Notes: generated by a model from the letters alone, not told the origin. A DNA stretch of 64,000 nucleotides from Pyrinomonadaceae bacterium (GCA_030838445.1 JAUZFQ010000218.1:1-64000); one strand, 5' to 3'. Shown: positions 43,198 through 53,422, counted from the stretch's first letter. Program-made: numbers and translations.

Positions 43198-45897
43198 TCA
43201 GTACATCTTCGTCAGTTCGATCCCGGTGTAATAATTTTTGAGTATCTGCTCGTAACTCAGTCCGGCGCGCGCCATGCCGTAAGCGCCCACCTGGCACATG
43301 CCGACGCCGTGACCCCAGCCGCGCCCCGTGAAGACGAAACTCGCGACGCGCCCCGCCTCGTCGTACTTGCGATCAATGACGAAGAGTTGCTCGCGCAGGC
43401 CGAGGGCGGAGCGGATGCGGCCGCCGCGCACGTGCGCCGTGCCGTTCGTGCCGGTGATCTCTAGATCGAGCGCGCGCCGCGACACCCCACGCGCGACGAC
43501 GCGCAAGTCAACGAGCGTGCCGATGCGACCCGTGCGGCGCGCGAGCCGTCCGGCGACTTCGTTCGCGCTCAGCGTGGTCGTCCAGGTCGTGTAGGGCGAG
43601 ACGCGCTCGGCCGACGCGCCCTTCGGCGGGGCGTAAACTTCGAGGTAGTCAACCGCGCCGCGCGCGTCCGTGTGATAGGTGACGGGTTCGCCGCCCACGA
43701 CCTTCAAGGTGCGCGACTGGAACAACGCCTCGCCGAAGGCGCGGAAGAGGTAAGCGTCCGTGGCGAGGGCGAGCGCACGCTCCGGCGCTTTGCCCGCGCG
43801 CACGACGAGCGCACCGCCGACGGGAGGCCGCGCCGTCGCTTTCTGCAACGCTAACAGCCCGCGCGCTTCGAGCAGCCGGACGACGGTGTGCATGGCACGC
43901 GCGCGAGACATGGACTGGCGCGGCCGGAGCGTCGCGTCGGGGTAGAGCGCAAGGTGTCCGTCGCGCAGGAGCATCGCCACGTCGGCGCGGCTCTGCGCGG
44001 GGATGTCTTCGGCGTCGCGGAAGGCGAGCAGGTAGTTGATGTCGTCGGCGGCGAGCAACACGTCGGCGCGGCTCTCGCCGTCGAGCGTGAGCATGAGGGC
44101 GGTGGAGAAACCGGGCGGGCGCGTCGCGTCGTTGTTGACGACGGCGGGCGTCGCACGACGCGCGAGGCGGGCGACGACTTCGAGCAGGGCGCGCACCTCT
44201 TCGGCGGAGACGGCGGCGGCGAGCCACTCGTCTGAGAGTCGCGGCGCGAGGCGGAAGCCGTGGACGGCAAGCAGCGCAGCTTCACGCGCGCTCGCGGCGT
44301 GTTCGGCAGAGCGCAACGTCCCCGGCTCGCGCGCGGTCTGGATGAGCGTCTGCGCGAGCGACGCGTGCGCGAGGTGCGCGCTGCATTCGCGCCCGCGCAG
44401 GTAGGGAACGGCCTCGCCGTCGAAGATGTTCTCGGCGTGCTCGGTGCGCCCGCCGCAGGTGGAAGTGTAGAGCGCGTTGATCGGCTCGCCGCGATAGGTG
44501 GCGACGAGGCCGCGCGTCTCTTCGACGGCGCGCGTTGAGAGAGGGTGCTCGGTGGAGAGGCCGCCGTAAACCTGCGAGCGGATCGTCGGCAGCAGATCGA
44601 ACCCGGCGGCGTTGAACTGGCCGCGGTTGCTGACGGCGTAAGTGCGCGCCGCGACGGCCTGCGCTTTCAGCGCTTCGAGCGCGCCGTAGCCGCCGGGCGA
44701 GAGTTCGTTCGGCACGACGCCGCGCACGTAGTCTTCGAGACTGAGGACGTTGACGACCGTCAGCGAGCCGTTCAAATTCGTGAACACTTCGAGCCGACCG
44801 CGATAGGGCTTCTCGTTGAAGCGAACCGGCGCGCTCGCGTCCGTCGGCGCGAACGTGAGGGGCGCGCGCGAATCCAAAAGCGGCGACGTGCCGCCCGCAT
44901 AGACGACGAGGCCGCGCGTCGCAAAGAAGGACGAGTGCGAGGCGAGCCGGATGCCGTTGCCTTTAGTTACCGGGGAACCCGACGGCGCTTGTCGCGCGTT
45001 TGCCACGCCGTTTGAGTTCGCACCTGTGCGCGCGACCGTCGTTTGATTTGTGGCGCGCGTCGTTTGACCCGGCGTGCGCGTCGTTTGATTCGGAATGCGC
45101 GTCGTTTGATTGGACGTTTGAGTCGCGGCCGACTGTCTCGCGTTCGACGAAGGGCGAGCGGCTGTTTCCTGCGAGCCGACTGCGGGCGGTTGCATGGCGA
45201 CGAGTGAGACGGCGGCGACGCCCGCCTCTTCGAGCCGCGTGCGGAGTTCTTCGGCCTCTGCGCGTAGGGCGGGGAGGCCGACGCGCACGCGCCACGTCGC
45301 GGCCGTCGCGTCGCGCACAACTTCCGGCGTCTCGCCCGTTGACTCTCGCACCTCGCGCGCGATCTCTGCGGCCTGCGCCTCGCTCGTCACCGCCGCGATC
45401 TCGACGCGGAACAGGCCGCCCTCGTCCGCCGTGCGGGGCGCGGGGAGCGGCGTGAGCATGCGCGGTTCGATACGCACGCGCGAGACGGCGAGCGCGGCGG
45501 GCGCGTTCGTTTCGCCCGGCTGCATTTGCAACACACTCAACGTCTGCCCGCTCGTCGAGATGGTGACGGAGCGCGCGCTCGTCGAGAGGCCGATGCGGAT
45601 GTCCGGCTCGGCGTCGAGCCGTTTGACTGCGAACTCGTCGCGCGTTGGGAAAGACTCGCGCGTTGGGAAAGAATTGCGCGACGGTTGAGCTGTGGGCGTC
45701 GTCGTTATTGCGGTTGGCGGCGTCGCGGTCGGCGCGTCCGTCCCGACGCGGCGCGGGCGCGTGGTCTGCGTCGCGTCCGTCTGCCCGAGCGCGAACGACT
45801 GCGCGAGCAGCGCGAACGCGACGCACAACGCGATGAACTTTGCCGGTTTGAAACGCGGGATCAACATCAGACGCAATTCCCTGAAGGGCGATTCCAC
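43198..45897 (-). CDS. SpoIID/LytB-domain protein with SPOR-like domain and large SLH-like insertion
   Basis: YVRGVVPNELSPGGYGALEALKAQAVAARTYA; STCGGRTEHAENIF; GRGWGHGVGMCQVGAYGMARAGLSYEQILKNYY. Confidence 0.88.
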   Translation of the reverse strand: MESPFRELRLMLIPRFKPAKFIALCVAFALLAQSFALGQTDATQTTRPRRVGTDAPTATPPTAITTTPTAQPSRNSFPTRESFPTRDEFAVKRLDAEPDIRIGLSTSARSVTISTSGQTLSVLQMQPGETNAPAALAVSRVRIEPRMLTPLPAPRTADEGGLFRVEIAAVTSEAQAAEIAREVRESTGETPEVVRDATAATWRVRVGLPALRAEAEELRTRLEEAGVAAVSLVAMQPPAVGSQETAARPSSNARQSAATQTSNQTTRIPNQTTRTPGQTTRATNQTTVARTGANSNGVANARQAPSGSPVTKGNGIRLASHSSFFATRGLVVYAGGTSPLLDSRAPLTFAPTDASAPVRFNEKPYRGRLEVFTNLNGSLTVVNVLSLEDYVRGVVPNELSPGGYGALEALKAQAVAARTYAVSNRGQFNAAGFDLLPTIRSQVYGGLSTEHPLSTRAVEETRGLVATYRGEPINALYTSTCGGRTEHAENIFDGEAVPYLRGRECSAHLAHASLAQTLIQTAREPGTLRSAEHAASAREAALLAVHGFRLAPRLSDEWLAAAVSAEEVRALLEVVARLARRATPAVVNNDATRPPGFSTALMLTLDGESRADVLLAADDINYLLAFRDAEDIPAQSRADVAMLLRDGHLALYPDATLRPRQSMSRARAMHTVVRLLEARGLLALQKATARPPVGGALVVRAGKAPERALALATDAYLFRAFGEALFQSRTLKVVGGEPVTYHTDARGAVDYLEVYAPPKGASAERVSPYTTWTTTLSANEVAGRLARRTGRIGTLVDLRVVARGVSRRALDLEITGTNGTAHVRGGRIRSALGLREQLFVIDRKYDEAGRVASFVFTGRGWGHGVGMCQVGAYGMARAGLSYEQILKNYYTGIELTKMY

Positions 45898-45946
45898 ATT
45901 CCGAATCGCTGCGCCTTCATACTACTACAACTCGCGCGCGTTGGAG

Positions 45947-47413
45947 TCATCGAGCGATAAACCAACCGTGCAGGAAGCCGAGCGCGCCGCCCGCCAGCAC
46001 GACCCACAGCACGTCGAGTTTCAGACGATACAGGGCGACGAAAGCGACGACGCTCAAGCCAGCGGCGAACCAGTTAGTCGCGCCTGCGAAGCCCTGCGGC
46101 CAGATGACCGCCGCGCCGAAGACGAGCGCGAGGTTGAGGATGACGCCGACGACCGCCGCCGTGATGCCGGAGAGCGCGCCCGTCAAATTCTTGTTGCCGC
46201 GCAGCCGCTCGATGTGTGGCGCGCCGAGGAAGATGAAAAGGAAGCAGGGGAGAAACGTGGTGTAGGTGGTGATGAGCGCGCCCGCAACTGCGCTCGCGGT
46301 TTGACTCATCCCGCCCGGCGGGTGGTTCCACCCGGCCATGAAGCCGACGAATTGCAGCACCATGATGAGCGGCCCCGGCGTGGTCTCGGCCAGCGCGAGA
46401 CCGTCCACGGCCTGCGCGCCGGTCAGCCATTGGTAAGAGCCGACGGCCGCCTGCGTCACGTATGCGAGCACGGCGTAAGCCCCGCCGAACGTGACGAGCG
46501 CGGCCTGCGTGAAGAAGCGATACTCGTGCGCGTGCAGGCTCGCACGGCCGCCCCACAAAGTGATCGCGGCGAACGGCACAGCCCAGAGTAGAAATCCCGT
46601 CAGGAGAATTTTGAGCGTGCGGCTTTTCGAGGGCAGCGTGTGCGCGGGCTGCGGCGCGTCGTCTTCGATCACGTAAGACGGCGTGGATGGTGTGTTGTTT
46701 GAAACTCCGTCGCGCGTCGTTTCAACTTGTGACTCTTCGCCGTTTGAAGTTGAGACAGGTTTCGTCGTTGTGGCCTGAGTCGGGTTGAAAATGTGCGGCC
46801 AGAGACGCGCGCCCGCGAGGCCGCAGAGACCCGCCGCGAGCACGATGACGGGGAAGGGAATGTGTAGGAAAAAGATCGCGACGAACGCGCCGACCGCGAT
46901 GAGGAAGTGAGCGCGTCGTTTGAGCGCGCGACCGCCGAGTTTCAAGAGAGCCTCGACGACGATTGCCACGACCACCGGCTTGAAGCCGCCGAGCACCCCT
47001 GCGACCGCGCCGAGTTGCCCGTATCGCGCGTAGACGTAAGAGAGTGCGAGCAGGATGAGGATCGAAGGGATGACGAAGAACGCGCCCGCCACGATGCCGC
47101 CCGCGGTGCGGTGCATGAGCCAGCCGATGTAGATGGCGAGTTGCGTCGCTTCGGGGCCGGGCAGGAGCATGCAGTAGTTGAGCGCGTGCAGGAAACGCTC
47201 TTCCGAGAGCCAACGCCTGCGCTCGACGAGTTCGCGGTGCATGATCGCGATCTGCCCGGCCGGGCCGCCGAACGAGATGAACCCCAACTTGACCCAGAAG
47301 CGAAACGCCTCGCCGAACGAGACGCGCGACGACGGCGACGACTCCGGCGCGTTCCCGTCTAGCGGCGACGACTCCGACGCGCGTCGCGACATTTCATTCC
47401 CGCCCCCTGTCAT
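45947..47413 (-). CDS. chrA: Chromate transporter, fused two-domain ChrA-type
   Basis: [65 protein letters not shown]; second half [19 protein letters not shown]...[18 protein letters not shown]. Confidence 0.92.
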   Translation of the reverse strand: MTGGGNEMSRRASESSPLDGNAPESSPSSRVSFGEAFRFWVKLGFISFGGPAGQIAIMHRELVERRRWLSEERFLHALNYCMLLPGPEATQLAIYIGWLMHRTAGGIVAGAFFVIPSILILLALSYVYARYGQLGAVAGVLGGFKPVVVAIVVEALLKLGGRALKRRAHFLIAVGAFVAIFFLHIPFPVIVLAAGLCGLAGARLWPHIFNPTQATTTKPVSTSNGEESQVETTRDGVSNNTPSTPSYVIEDDAPQPAHTLPSKSRTLKILLTGFLLWAVPFAAITLWGGRASLHAHEYRFFTQAALVTFGGAYAVLAYVTQAAVGSYQWLTGAQAVDGLALAETTPGPLIMVLQFVGFMAGWNHPPGGMSQTASAVAGALITTYTTFLPCFLFIFLGAPHIERLRGNKNLTGALSGITAAVVGVILNLALVFGAAVIWPQGFAGATNWFAAGLSVVAFVALYRLKLDVLWVVLAGGALGFLHGWFIAR

Positions 47414-48594
47414 GTGGCTACGTCGCCGCCCCCTTCGCGTTCGAGCGCGGCGACGGCGAGCGTGTGAAACTGTCGGCGCACGCCGTTGATGTTGACGAAG
47501 GGGAGCGTGCGCGTGTGTGTGCGGTTGGTGAGCAGGATAAAGACGCGTGCGCGCGCGGCGTCAATCCAGCAACTCGTGCCGGTGAAGCCGAGGTGGCCGA
47601 AACTGTCCGGCGGGAGCGCGCCGCCCGCCGTCGAGCCGGGCGTTGCGGCGAGTTGCCACGCGAAGGAGCGCGCCTCGTCGAGAGCGGGCGTCAGGTTCGT
47701 GCGAAAGAGCGCGCACGTTTCCGGCCGAAGCAACTCGGTGCGCGCGGCGATGAACTGTTCTGCGATTCGTAGAGTCTCGCGCGCGTTCGAGAAGAGACCG
47801 GCGTGTCCCGCCGCCCCGCCGAGAAAATAGGCGTTGCCGTCGTGTACCTCGCCCCAGATCAATCCCTCGCGCCACGCGCCGCGCGCTTCCGCGCTCGCAT
47901 CTGCTTCCGCGCTCGCCTCGTAACCGCCCGCCTCGCACATCCCGCGCTCGTAGGCGTTGCCCGTCATCTCGCACGCGGCCAACCCGGTGAGGAACGCGCG
48001 TCCGGGACGGAAGAAAGTCCGTTCGAGTTTGAGCGGCCGGAAGATTTCGCGCGCGGCCAACTCGTCGAGCGGCGCGTCGCAAATTCTTTCGAGCAACAGG
48101 CCGAGCGCGATGAAACCGAGGTCGCTGTAGACGACTCGCGAACCCGTTTCATATTCCAGTCCCGCCGATGCGATGGTTTCAAGGACGCGTTCGCGTCGGT
48201 TGCCGGTCACGATGCGGAGCGGCCGCCACGCGGGGAGTCCCGAAGTGTGCGTCAACAGGTGACGCACGGTGATCGCCGCCGTCTGCGCGCTGCGTGCGAA
48301 CTCCGGCAGGTACGCGCCGACAGTTTGTTCCAACTCCAACGCGCCGCGCTCGACCAGACGCGCCGCGAGCAGACCCGTGACGAGCGGCTTTGTGAGCGAC
48401 GCGAGATCGTAGATCGTCTCGACGGTCGCCGCGTGGCGCGCGGGTTCGCTGACGGCGAGACCTTGCGCGCCGGAGAAGCGTGCGCGGCCGCCTTCCGCGA
48501 CGAGGTAGACGGCGGAAGGGAAGTCGCCCGCCGCGATGCGTCCGGCGAGGAGCGCGTCAATCTGTTCGTCCGGGGTGTTGCGTTTGGAGGTCAA
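47410..48594 (-). CDS. Serine hydrolase (class C beta-lactamase family)
   Basis: [23 protein letters not shown] (SxxK); [17 protein letters not shown] (YxN-type position); ATGA overlap with chrA. Confidence 0.9.
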   Translation of the reverse strand: MTSKRNTPDEQIDALLAGRIAAGDFPSAVYLVAEGGRARFSGAQGLAVSEPARHAATVETIYDLASLTKPLVTGLLAARLVERGALELEQTVGAYLPEFARSAQTAAITVRHLLTHTSGLPAWRPLRIVTGNRRERVLETIASAGLEYETGSRVVYSDLGFIALGLLLERICDAPLDELAAREIFRPLKLERTFFRPGRAFLTGLAACEMTGNAYERGMCEAGGYEASAEADASAEARGAWREGLIWGEVHDGNAYFLGGAAGHAGLFSNARETLRIAEQFIAARTELLRPETCALFRTNLTPALDEARSFAWQLAATPGSTAGGALPPDSFGHLGFTGTSCWIDAARARVFILLTNRTHTRTLPFVNINGVRRQFHTLAVAALEREGGGDVAT

Positions 48595-48608
48595 CGTGTG
48601 CTCGGCGT

Positions 48609-49625
48609 TTAAGAATTGTCGGGCAGTCTGAAAGAGGCGCGCGCGGCGAGCGTGTGCAGCCCCGCGTTGGCCGTGTGTTCGTGGATGCGTTCGAGGACGC
48701 GCAGGGCGAGCGCGAGCGCGCGCTGTCCGTCCGCGCCGGTGACGGGCGGCGGTTCGTTCGTCTCGGCCGCGCGGAGGAACGCGTCGATCTCGGCGCGCAG
48801 GGGTTCGACGTCGGCGATGTCGAGGCGGCGCAGTTGGACGCCGGGGCGCGCGCTCGCGGGGTCGGGCGGCGGCGCGAGGCTGCTGATCGAAGCGTGGCGC
48901 GTGGCGTAGTCAACGGCGACGTAATCGTGCGGCTGGAAGAAACGCATCTTGCGAATCTTCTCCATGCCGACGCGCGAGGCGGTGATGTTGGCGACCGCGC
49001 CCGACGCGAATTCGATGCGCGCGTTGGCGGCGTCCACGCGTTCGGTGAGGACTGGAATCCCGACGGCGCGCACGTCCGTCACCTCCACGTCGCTCCCGAC
49101 GAGCCACTGCACGACGTCGAGATCGTGAATCATCAGGTCGAGCACCACGTCAATGTCGAGCGAGCGCGCGGTAAACTCGCCGACGCGGTGGATCTCGAAA
49201 TAGAGCGGGCTGCGGACGTGCGGGTAGAGCGCGGTGAGCGCGGGGTTGAAGCGTTCGACGTGGCCGACCATGAGTGTCGCGCCGCCGCGCGCGGCCGCCG
49301 TCGTCATCCGCTCCGCTTCCGCCAGCGTGTGCGAGATGGGTTTTTCGACGAGCACGTGGACGCCCGCTTCGAGCAGGGGGCAGGCGATCTCCGCGTGCGC
49401 TTCGGTGGGGACGGCGAGGCTCACAGCGTCAACGCGGCCGATGAGACTGCGCCAGTCGGTCGTCCACTCGGTTTCGCGTTCCGCGGCGACGCGGCGCGCG
49501 GTCGCTTCGTCCGCGTCGCAGACGGCGACGAAGTGTGCGCGCCCCTCGGCGGCGAGCGCGGCGTGGATGCGCGCGTGCTGGCGTCCGAGGTGGCCTGTGC
49601 CGATGGCGGCGGTGCGTAAGGTCAT
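48609..49625 (-). CDS. Gfo/Idh/MocA family oxidoreductase
   Basis: AAIGTGHLGRQHARIHAAL; VLVEKPISHTLAEAERM; EIHRVGEFTARSLDIDVVLDLMIHDLD. Confidence 0.93.
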   Translation of the reverse strand: MTLRTAAIGTGHLGRQHARIHAALAAEGRAHFVAVCDADEATARRVAAERETEWTTDWRSLIGRVDAVSLAVPTEAHAEIACPLLEAGVHVLVEKPISHTLAEAERMTTAAARGGATLMVGHVERFNPALTALYPHVRSPLYFEIHRVGEFTARSLDIDVVLDLMIHDLDVVQWLVGSDVEVTDVRAVGIPVLTERVDAANARIEFASGAVANITASRVGMEKIRKMRFFQPHDYVAVDYATRHASISSLAPPPDPASARPGVQLRRLDIADVEPLRAEIDAFLRAAETNEPPPVTGADGQRALALALRVLERIHEHTANAGLHTLAARASFRLPDNS

Positions 49626-49873
49626 GGTCGGTTGTCGGCTGTCCGTAGTCCGTAGTCCGTTGTCAGTGGTCAGTTGTTCTTTGTCGGTTGTCTGTGGTCA
49701 GTCGTCCGTTATTGTGATTGTCGAGACAGTATCAGCGACAGGGTTTGTGCCCGTTCAAGGCTTAACGACGTGTCTCGTAGATTGAACAAAACCGTGGCTT
49801 CCACGATACTCGCCGTCGGTTTTTAACTACGGACAACTGACCACGGACAACTGACAACTGTCTGCTGACTACT
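49626..49873. repeat. Long palindromic heptamer repeat (GTCAGTT/GTCCGTA family) with ~120 bp spacer
   Basis: gtccgta gtccgta gtccgtt gtcagtg gtcagtt gttcttt gtcggtt gtctgtg gtcagtc gtccgtt ... inverted arm tacggacaactgaccacggacaactgacaactgtctgctgactact. Confidence 0.88.
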
Positions 49874-49888
49874 TTGGGGTGACTATAC

Positions 49889-51538
49889 TTGCAACCTTCG
49901 ACGCTTGCCAAGCGCGGCTGGCTTTTGCTGTTGGCGGCCACGGCCGTCGTCTACTTTTACGGGTTGGGGCGCGCGCCGCTGCTCGGCGCGGACGAGCCGC
50001 GTTACGCGCAGGTGGCGCGCGAGATGTTCGAGCGCGGCGACGCCGTGACGCCGACGCTCGGCGGCCACACTTGGTTCGAGAAGCCCGCGCTCGTCTACTG
50101 GGCGGCCATCGTCAGTTTCAAATTGTTCGGCGTGGCGGAGTGGACGGCGCGGCTCGGCGTGGCCTTGGCCGGTTGGCTGACGGTGTTCCTCGTCGGCTGG
50201 ATCGCGCGGCGCGTGGAAGAGAGGGAAGGCGCAGAGCGCGCGGGCTGGTTGCAACTCGCGGCGGGCGCGTCGGCGGCGACGAGCGCGGGGCTGATCGTCT
50301 TTTCGCGCGGGGTGAATTTTGATGTCTTCGTGACGATGACGGCCGCGTGCGCGCTCGCCTTTTTCTTCGCGTCCGAACTCGAACCAAACGGGCGACGCAA
50401 ACAACTTCTGCTCGCGGGATTTTACGCGGGGATGGGCGCGGCACTGCTGGCGAAAGGTTTGATCGGCGTGGTCGTCCCCGTCGGCGTGGTCGTGGTCTAT
50501 CAACTGTTGCGGCGTCGCTGGCCTGACGCGTGGAAGTCTGTCTTCTGGGGACTCTTTCTCACGCTCGGCGTGGCTGCGCTCTGGTACGCGCCGGTCATCG
50601 CGCGCCACGGTTGGGTTTTCGTTGAAGAGTTCTTCGTCAAGCACCACTTCGCGCGTTACCTCTCGAACAAGTACCACCACCCGCAGCCGTTCTGGTTCTA
50701 TCTCGCCATCGTCCCCGCGTTGATGTTGCCGTGGAGCGCGTTCCTCGCTGTCGGCGTCGCGCACGCGCGGCGTTGGGACTGGCGCGGCGGCAGCGACGAC
50801 AATGACGCGCTCGGCAAACTGCGCTTCTTCGCGCTCGCGTGGCTCTTGTTCCCGCTGCTCTTTTTTTCCGCTTCGGGGTCGAAACTGCCGGGCTACATTT
50901 TGCCCGCGCTGCCGGGCGCGGCGTTGCTCGCGGGCGAGCGGCTGGCAGCGTTTCTCCGTGGCGAAGGGAACGCGCGTGCGTTGCGCGCGACCGGCGCGTT
51001 GATGCTCGTGCTGGCCGTCGCAGGGGCGTTGCACGAGTTGAAGGTGGCGGAACTGTCGCGCGGCTCAATCGCGCTCGTCGCCGCCCCGGCGGTCGTCGCG
51101 GGCGCATACGTCTCGTTGCTCGCGGCGCGGCGACGCGTGCGGAGCGTGCTCGTCGTCGTCGGCGCGTCGTTTTTGACGACGGTGCTGATCGTGTGTTGCG
51201 CGTTGGAGCGCGTGGCGGCGCGCGAGTCGGTGCGCGATTTGTTGCGCGCGGCGGACGCGCGCGGCTACGGCGCGTCGCCCGTCTTGAATCTGCACACCGT
51301 CGAGCGCACGGCGCAGTTTTACGCGGCGGGGCGTTTGATCTACGACGAGGAGCGGGGCGAGCCTTGGAAGTTTGAAGGCGCGGGCGAGGTGTTGGAAGTG
51401 GCGCGACAGAGGGGCGGGACGCTGCTCGTCATCGTGCCGGAGGAGTACGCACGGCAGTTGCTCGACTTCCGGCCGTTGGAGGTTGAAGTGATCGGCGAGA
51501 ACGGGACGGTCGTGCTCATCGCCGCGCGCGTGCGCTGA
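49889..51538 (+). CDS. ArnT/PMT-like glycosyltransferase family 39 membrane protein
   Basis: VVYFYGLGRAPLLGADEPRYAQVAREMFERGDAVTPTLGGHTWFEKPALVYWAAI (DEPRY motif); multi-TM; TTG start. Confidence 0.9.
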   Translation: MQPSTLAKRGWLLLLAATAVVYFYGLGRAPLLGADEPRYAQVAREMFERGDAVTPTLGGHTWFEKPALVYWAAIVSFKLFGVAEWTARLGVALAGWLTVFLVGWIARRVEEREGAERAGWLQLAAGASAATSAGLIVFSRGVNFDVFVTMTAACALAFFFASELEPNGRRKQLLLAGFYAGMGAALLAKGLIGVVVPVGVVVVYQLLRRRWPDAWKSVFWGLFLTLGVAALWYAPVIARHGWVFVEEFFVKHHFARYLSNKYHHPQPFWFYLAIVPALMLPWSAFLAVGVAHARRWDWRGGSDDNDALGKLRFFALAWLLFPLLFFSASGSKLPGYILPALPGAALLAGERLAAFLRGEGNARALRATGALMLVLAVAGALHELKVAELSRGSIALVAAPAVVAGAYVSLLAARRRVRSVLVVVGASFLTTVLIVCCALERVAARESVRDLLRAADARGYGASPVLNLHTVERTAQFYAAGRLIYDEERGEPWKFEGAGEVLEVARQRGGTLLVIVPEEYARQLLDFRPLEVEVIGENGTVVLIAARVR

Positions 51539-51547
51539 AAGCGACTG

Positions 51548-51690
51548 ACGGCGACGCAACTTCGCAACTTAATCACCGCAACTTACCCGGCGCAACTTAA
51601 TAGTCGCTGCTTGTCACCGCAACTTAATTGTCGTGGCTTAACGTCGCAACTTAATTGTCGTGTCTTAATCGTCGTGTCTTAACGTCGCGG
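51548..51690. repeat. Degenerate 14/15-bp repeat (cgcaacttaattgtcgtgtcttaa) array
   Basis: cgcaactta...attgtcgtggcttaacgtcgcaacttaattgtcgtgtcttaatcgtcgtgtcttaacgtcg. Confidence 0.8.
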
Positions 51691-52698
51691 TGTGGAGTCT
51701 TCGTTGAAAGCCTGTGAGAAGAATTCGATGACGAGGCGGTCGTAGGTCTCGCCCTGTTCGCCGGTGGCGGAGGAGGCGGTGAAGCCTGTGACGGGCAGAT
51801 CAACTTGCAGCCCGGCGGGCGGCGACGCGGGAAAGCATTGCGCCAGCGCGCGCGTGGACTCGCGCAGCTTGCCCGCGTCCTGACCGCTGAGGAGCAGCAC
51901 GCGTTGACCCGTCAGCCGCGAGGCGAGCGTGCAGGAGTCTTCGTTCTCGTAGCGGCCGAGAAAGTAGAGCCGCGCCGCGCCGCGCGTGAGCAGGTTGAGC
52001 AGGCCGTTGTCGAAGCCGAGGCGGTCGCGCGTGGCGTGGCCTAACAGTTCGTCGGGCGACGCGGGGATGGAATCAAGGACGAGCGCGCGCACTTCCGACG
52101 TCGCCTCCGGCGCGTTCCCCGCAGGGCGCGCCGAGGCGGTGGCGGCGAGCGCGGCATACGCGCCGAGTTCGACGCCGTAGAAGCCGAAGCGTGCGCCGAC
52201 GAGCGGACGCTGCCCCTGCGTGCTCTTGAGTTGGCGCAGGAACGCGACGGCCGACGCCACGTCCGACGTTTCGCGCGCGCCGAAAGTTGTGCTGGTGATT
52301 TTGGGTTTCTCGCCGTGGCCGCGCAGGTCAGGCCAGAGGACGGTGCAGTTGGTCGCCTCGTTAATCTTGACGCCGAGGTTCAGAAGCCACGAACGATCCG
52401 CGCCGTAGCGGTGCAGGAGCACGACGGCGGGCGCGCCCTCCGCGCCGCGCAGCAACCAGCCGCGCGCTTCCGTCCCGTCGGCGTTCGCCCAACGCTCCTC
52501 GCTCACGCGCAAGCCGCGCGCGCTGTAGGCGGGGAAAGTTTCCGGCGTGACGAGATACGGGTGCGTGACGGGGCGCGCAATCGTGTGGACGATGAACATC
52601 AGCCCCGCGCCGACGCCCAACACCAAAAGCAACGCCACCGGCAGCAGCGCCTTCAATAATCTACGTCCCGGTCTTCTGCGTTGCGACATGGAATCCAA
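51679..52698 (-). CDS. Membrane-anchored/exported alpha/beta hydrolase
   Basis: TM N-terminus; APAVVLLHRYGADRSWLLNLG; WPDLRGHG; partly degenerate nucleophile region (GARFGFYGVELGA). Confidence 0.75.
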   Translation of the reverse strand: MDSMSQRRRPGRRLLKALLPVALLLVLGVGAGLMFIVHTIARPVTHPYLVTPETFPAYSARGLRVSEERWANADGTEARGWLLRGAEGAPAVVLLHRYGADRSWLLNLGVKINEATNCTVLWPDLRGHGEKPKITSTTFGARETSDVASAVAFLRQLKSTQGQRPLVGARFGFYGVELGAYAALAATASARPAGNAPEATSEVRALVLDSIPASPDELLGHATRDRLGFDNGLLNLLTRGAARLYFLGRYENEDSCTLASRLTGQRVLLLSGQDAGKLRESTRALAQCFPASPPAGLQVDLPVTGFTASSATGEQGETYDRLVIEFFSQAFNEDSTPRR

Positions 52699-52702
52699 AA
52701 GG

Positions 52703-52831
52703 CGTCAGTAGTCCGTTGTCAGTAGTCAGTTGTTCTTTGTCAGTTGTCCATGGTCAGTTGTTCAAGACCGTCTTTAGCAACTCGCGTGACAGCCACATGC
52801 AACTGACAACGGACTACTGACTACTGACAAT
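52703..52831. repeat. Heptamer palindrome (GTCAGTT family), right arm overlapping the mobA 3' end
   Basis: gtcagtagtccgttgtcagtagtcagttgttctttgtcagttgtccatggtcagttgtt ... caactgacaacggactactgactactgacaat. Confidence 0.9.
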
Positions 52832-53422
52832 CTTCATCATCTCCCGCGCCCGCTCGTAATCCTCCGGCGTGTTGACGTTCAGGAAAAATAGTTCGGCGTC
52901 GCGCAGGTCGGCCAACTCGTCTGATGCGACCCAGCGCGTGCGCGCCTGTTGCAGCAGGACGCGCGGGCGTCGCTCGCCTTCGTCGAGCAGTCGCGCGGCG
53001 AGTTCGAGACAGCGCGCGGGCGAGTAGAGCGCGCAGAACGGTTGCGCGCGGCCGTCTGGTTGTCGCGGGACAACGGCGTCCGCTTCCTCCGTTCGCAACG
53101 CGCCGAGGCGCGCGAACAGTTCGCCCGTCACGAACGGCAGATCGCACGAGACGACGACCGCCCACGGCGCGCGACACGCCGAGAGCGCGGCGTGCAAACC
53201 GCCGAGCGCGCCGCAGTCGCGATAAACGTCTTCGACTACGGGCAAGTTCAATCCGGCCGCATCCTTCCGCGCGCTGACGACGCTGACCTTCGTCGCGAAC
53301 GCGCCGAGCGCGTCGGCGACGCGTGCCGCGAAGGTGCGCCCGCCGAGCGTGAGGCGCGCTTTGTCCGTGCCCATGCGACTCGACGCGCCGCCGGCGAGTA
53401 TGAACCCTTCTGCGTCAGACAT
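52814..53422 (-). CDS. mobA: Molybdenum cofactor guanylyltransferase
   Basis: GFILAGGASSRMGTDKARLTLGG; VVSCDLPFVTGELFARL; start ATG at 53422 in ORF 52814-53644. Confidence 0.9.
   Translation of the reverse strand: MSDAEGFILAGGASSRMGTDKARLTLGGRTFAARVADALGAFATKVSVVSARKDAAGLNLPVVEDVYRDCGALGGLHAALSACRAPWAVVVSCDLPFVTGELFARLGALRTEEADAVVPRQPDGRAQPFCALYSPARCLELAARLLDEGERRPRVLLQQARTRWVASDELADLRDAELFFLNVNTPEDYERAREMMKIVSSQ

Noticed and set aside
49626-49873. Possible CRISPR array
   Set aside because: Period-7 degenerate units without unique spacers and no cas genes nearby.
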